Shown: positions 43,145 through 43,572 of the stretch, in pieces
Numbering within the stretch: the first letter of the stretch is position 1
Layout of the letters: every line of letters begins with the position of its first letter
NCBI GenBank assembly: GCA_030066655.1
Contig: JASJBE010000015.1
Coordinates: 1 to 43,572, forward strand
Direction of reading: 5' to 3'
Length of the DNA stretch: 43,572 nucleotides
Source of the DNA: Woeseiaceae bacterium
Lineage (GTDB): Bacteria; Pseudomonadota; Gammaproteobacteria; Steroidobacterales; Woeseiaceae
The notes under the pieces: generated by a model
The model's input: the letters and a program-made list of their open reading frames with translations, nothing else
Database searches by the model: none
Told to the model about the DNA's origin: nothing
Translations under genes and position numbers: made by a program

Positions 43145-43572
43145 ATGGGCTACATCTCAGCTTTGTTCGCAGTAAAAGTCGCGTATATCGCGACTGCTGA
43201 CGTTGCGGCGCCGCAAGCGAAGCGGCGAGCACTTTGTCGAACTGTGGGAATCGATGCAGACAGCGCGGTCGATCCGAAACAGATGATCCGGGATACGACG
43301 TTCTTCGGTTTTCTCGAACACATCGCGCGCGAGTACCAGGACGGTCGGTCTATCGCGATTCGTGTAGGCGCCTCGATGCGCTGCGACGACTACGGTGCAT
43401 TTGGCCTGGCGTTCAAATCGGCCATCGACCTTTGGGGATCGTTTCAACGGGTACAGCGATACGGGAAGGTCGTTACCAGCATAGCGAATTACATTGTCGA
43501 ACCTGGGAACGGGTCGTCCTTCATGGCGCTACGCCCTGATGATGAAACGCGTCTCGGTTTACGAATGACCAA
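43145..43572 (+). CDS. AraC-family regulator, N-terminal part only
   Basis: An open frame of 142 codons starting 5 bp after the toxin stop and running off the right edge. The visible part (MGYISALFAVKVAYIATADV, then GFLEHIAREYQDGRSIAIRV, RCDDYGAFGLAFKSAIDL, FQRVQRYGKVVTSIANYIV) is the arabinose_bd-type N-terminal domain (PF12625) of AraC regulators, so the AraC HTH should follow outside the window. The start is uncertain: ATG at 43145 has no clear ribosome-binding site and a TTG at 43163 is possible. It is unlikely to belong to the toxin-antitoxin unit. Confidence 0.85.
   Translation, partial: MGYISALFAVKVAYIATADVAAPQAKRRALCRTVGIDADSAVDPKQMIRDTTFFGFLEHIAREYQDGRSIAIRVGASMRCDDYGAFGLAFKSAIDLWGSFQRVQRYGKVVTSIANYIVEPGNGSSFMALRPDDETRLGLRMT

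Noticed and set aside
1-43572. CRISPR arrays, tRNA/rRNA genes, IS elements
   Set aside because: Looked for spaced repeats, cloverleaf sequences, transposase-like proteins and terminal inverted repeats; none seen.

Overview
The window looks like chromosomal DNA of a free-living, probably marine, Gram-negative proteobacterium. It is moderately GC-rich by eye and full of envelope proteins: a porin, MipA-type barrels, a TonB-dependent receptor, lipoproteins and a MscK-type channel. Gammaproteobacteria of the Woeseiaceae/Steroidobacter kind would fit, but no rRNA or other marker gene is present, so this is an inference. I saw no tRNA, rRNA, IS element, prophage or CRISPR array.

Layout. 1-1047: unfinished gene (-) for an unknown helical protein. 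1.6-5.8 kb: porin (-), then an alpha/beta-hydrolase lipoprotein and a double-barrel MipA protein (+). 5.8-14.2 kb: one-strand cluster (-) of three beta-lactamase-fold (SxxK) serine hydrolases, two YtcJ-type amidohydrolases, a small lipoprotein and a 49-codon ORF. 14.3-16.6 kb: an outer-membrane protein and a PAP2 phosphatase fused to a predicted barrel. 16.9-17.8 kb: a CarH/LitR-like B12-binding MerR regulator. 17.9-23.8 kb: DUF3313 and DUF4136 proteins, a GAP-family membrane protein, an orphan TraF-like barrel, an AraC regulator and an unknown protein with a clear terminator. 24-28.6 kb: a MscK-like channel overlapping a membrane-anchored TAXI-type binding protein. 28.7-31.6 kb: a SYLF protein, a second two-part MipA protein and a TetR regulator. 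31.7-41.8 kb: a divergent catabolic cluster. 41.8-43.6 kb: 3-methyladenine glycosylase, an RHH/Doc toxin-antitoxin pair and the start of an AraC regulator.

How the genes may work together. The most coherent system is 31.7-41.8 kb. A TonB receptor, an APH-fold small-molecule kinase, a lipoprotein amidohydrolase and an acyl-CoA ligase lie on one strand; an aldehyde dehydrogenase and a class III PLP enzyme lie on the other; both sets diverge from one 129-bp region. A consistent reading (inference) is uptake and cleavage of an N-acyl amine: the acid is activated to a CoA ester, while the amino-alcohol is phosphorylated, split by a phospho-lyase-type PLP enzyme and oxidised. The 5.8-14.2 kb cluster carries related amidohydrolases plus NylB-like serine hydrolases and may serve a similar amide or ester scavenging role.
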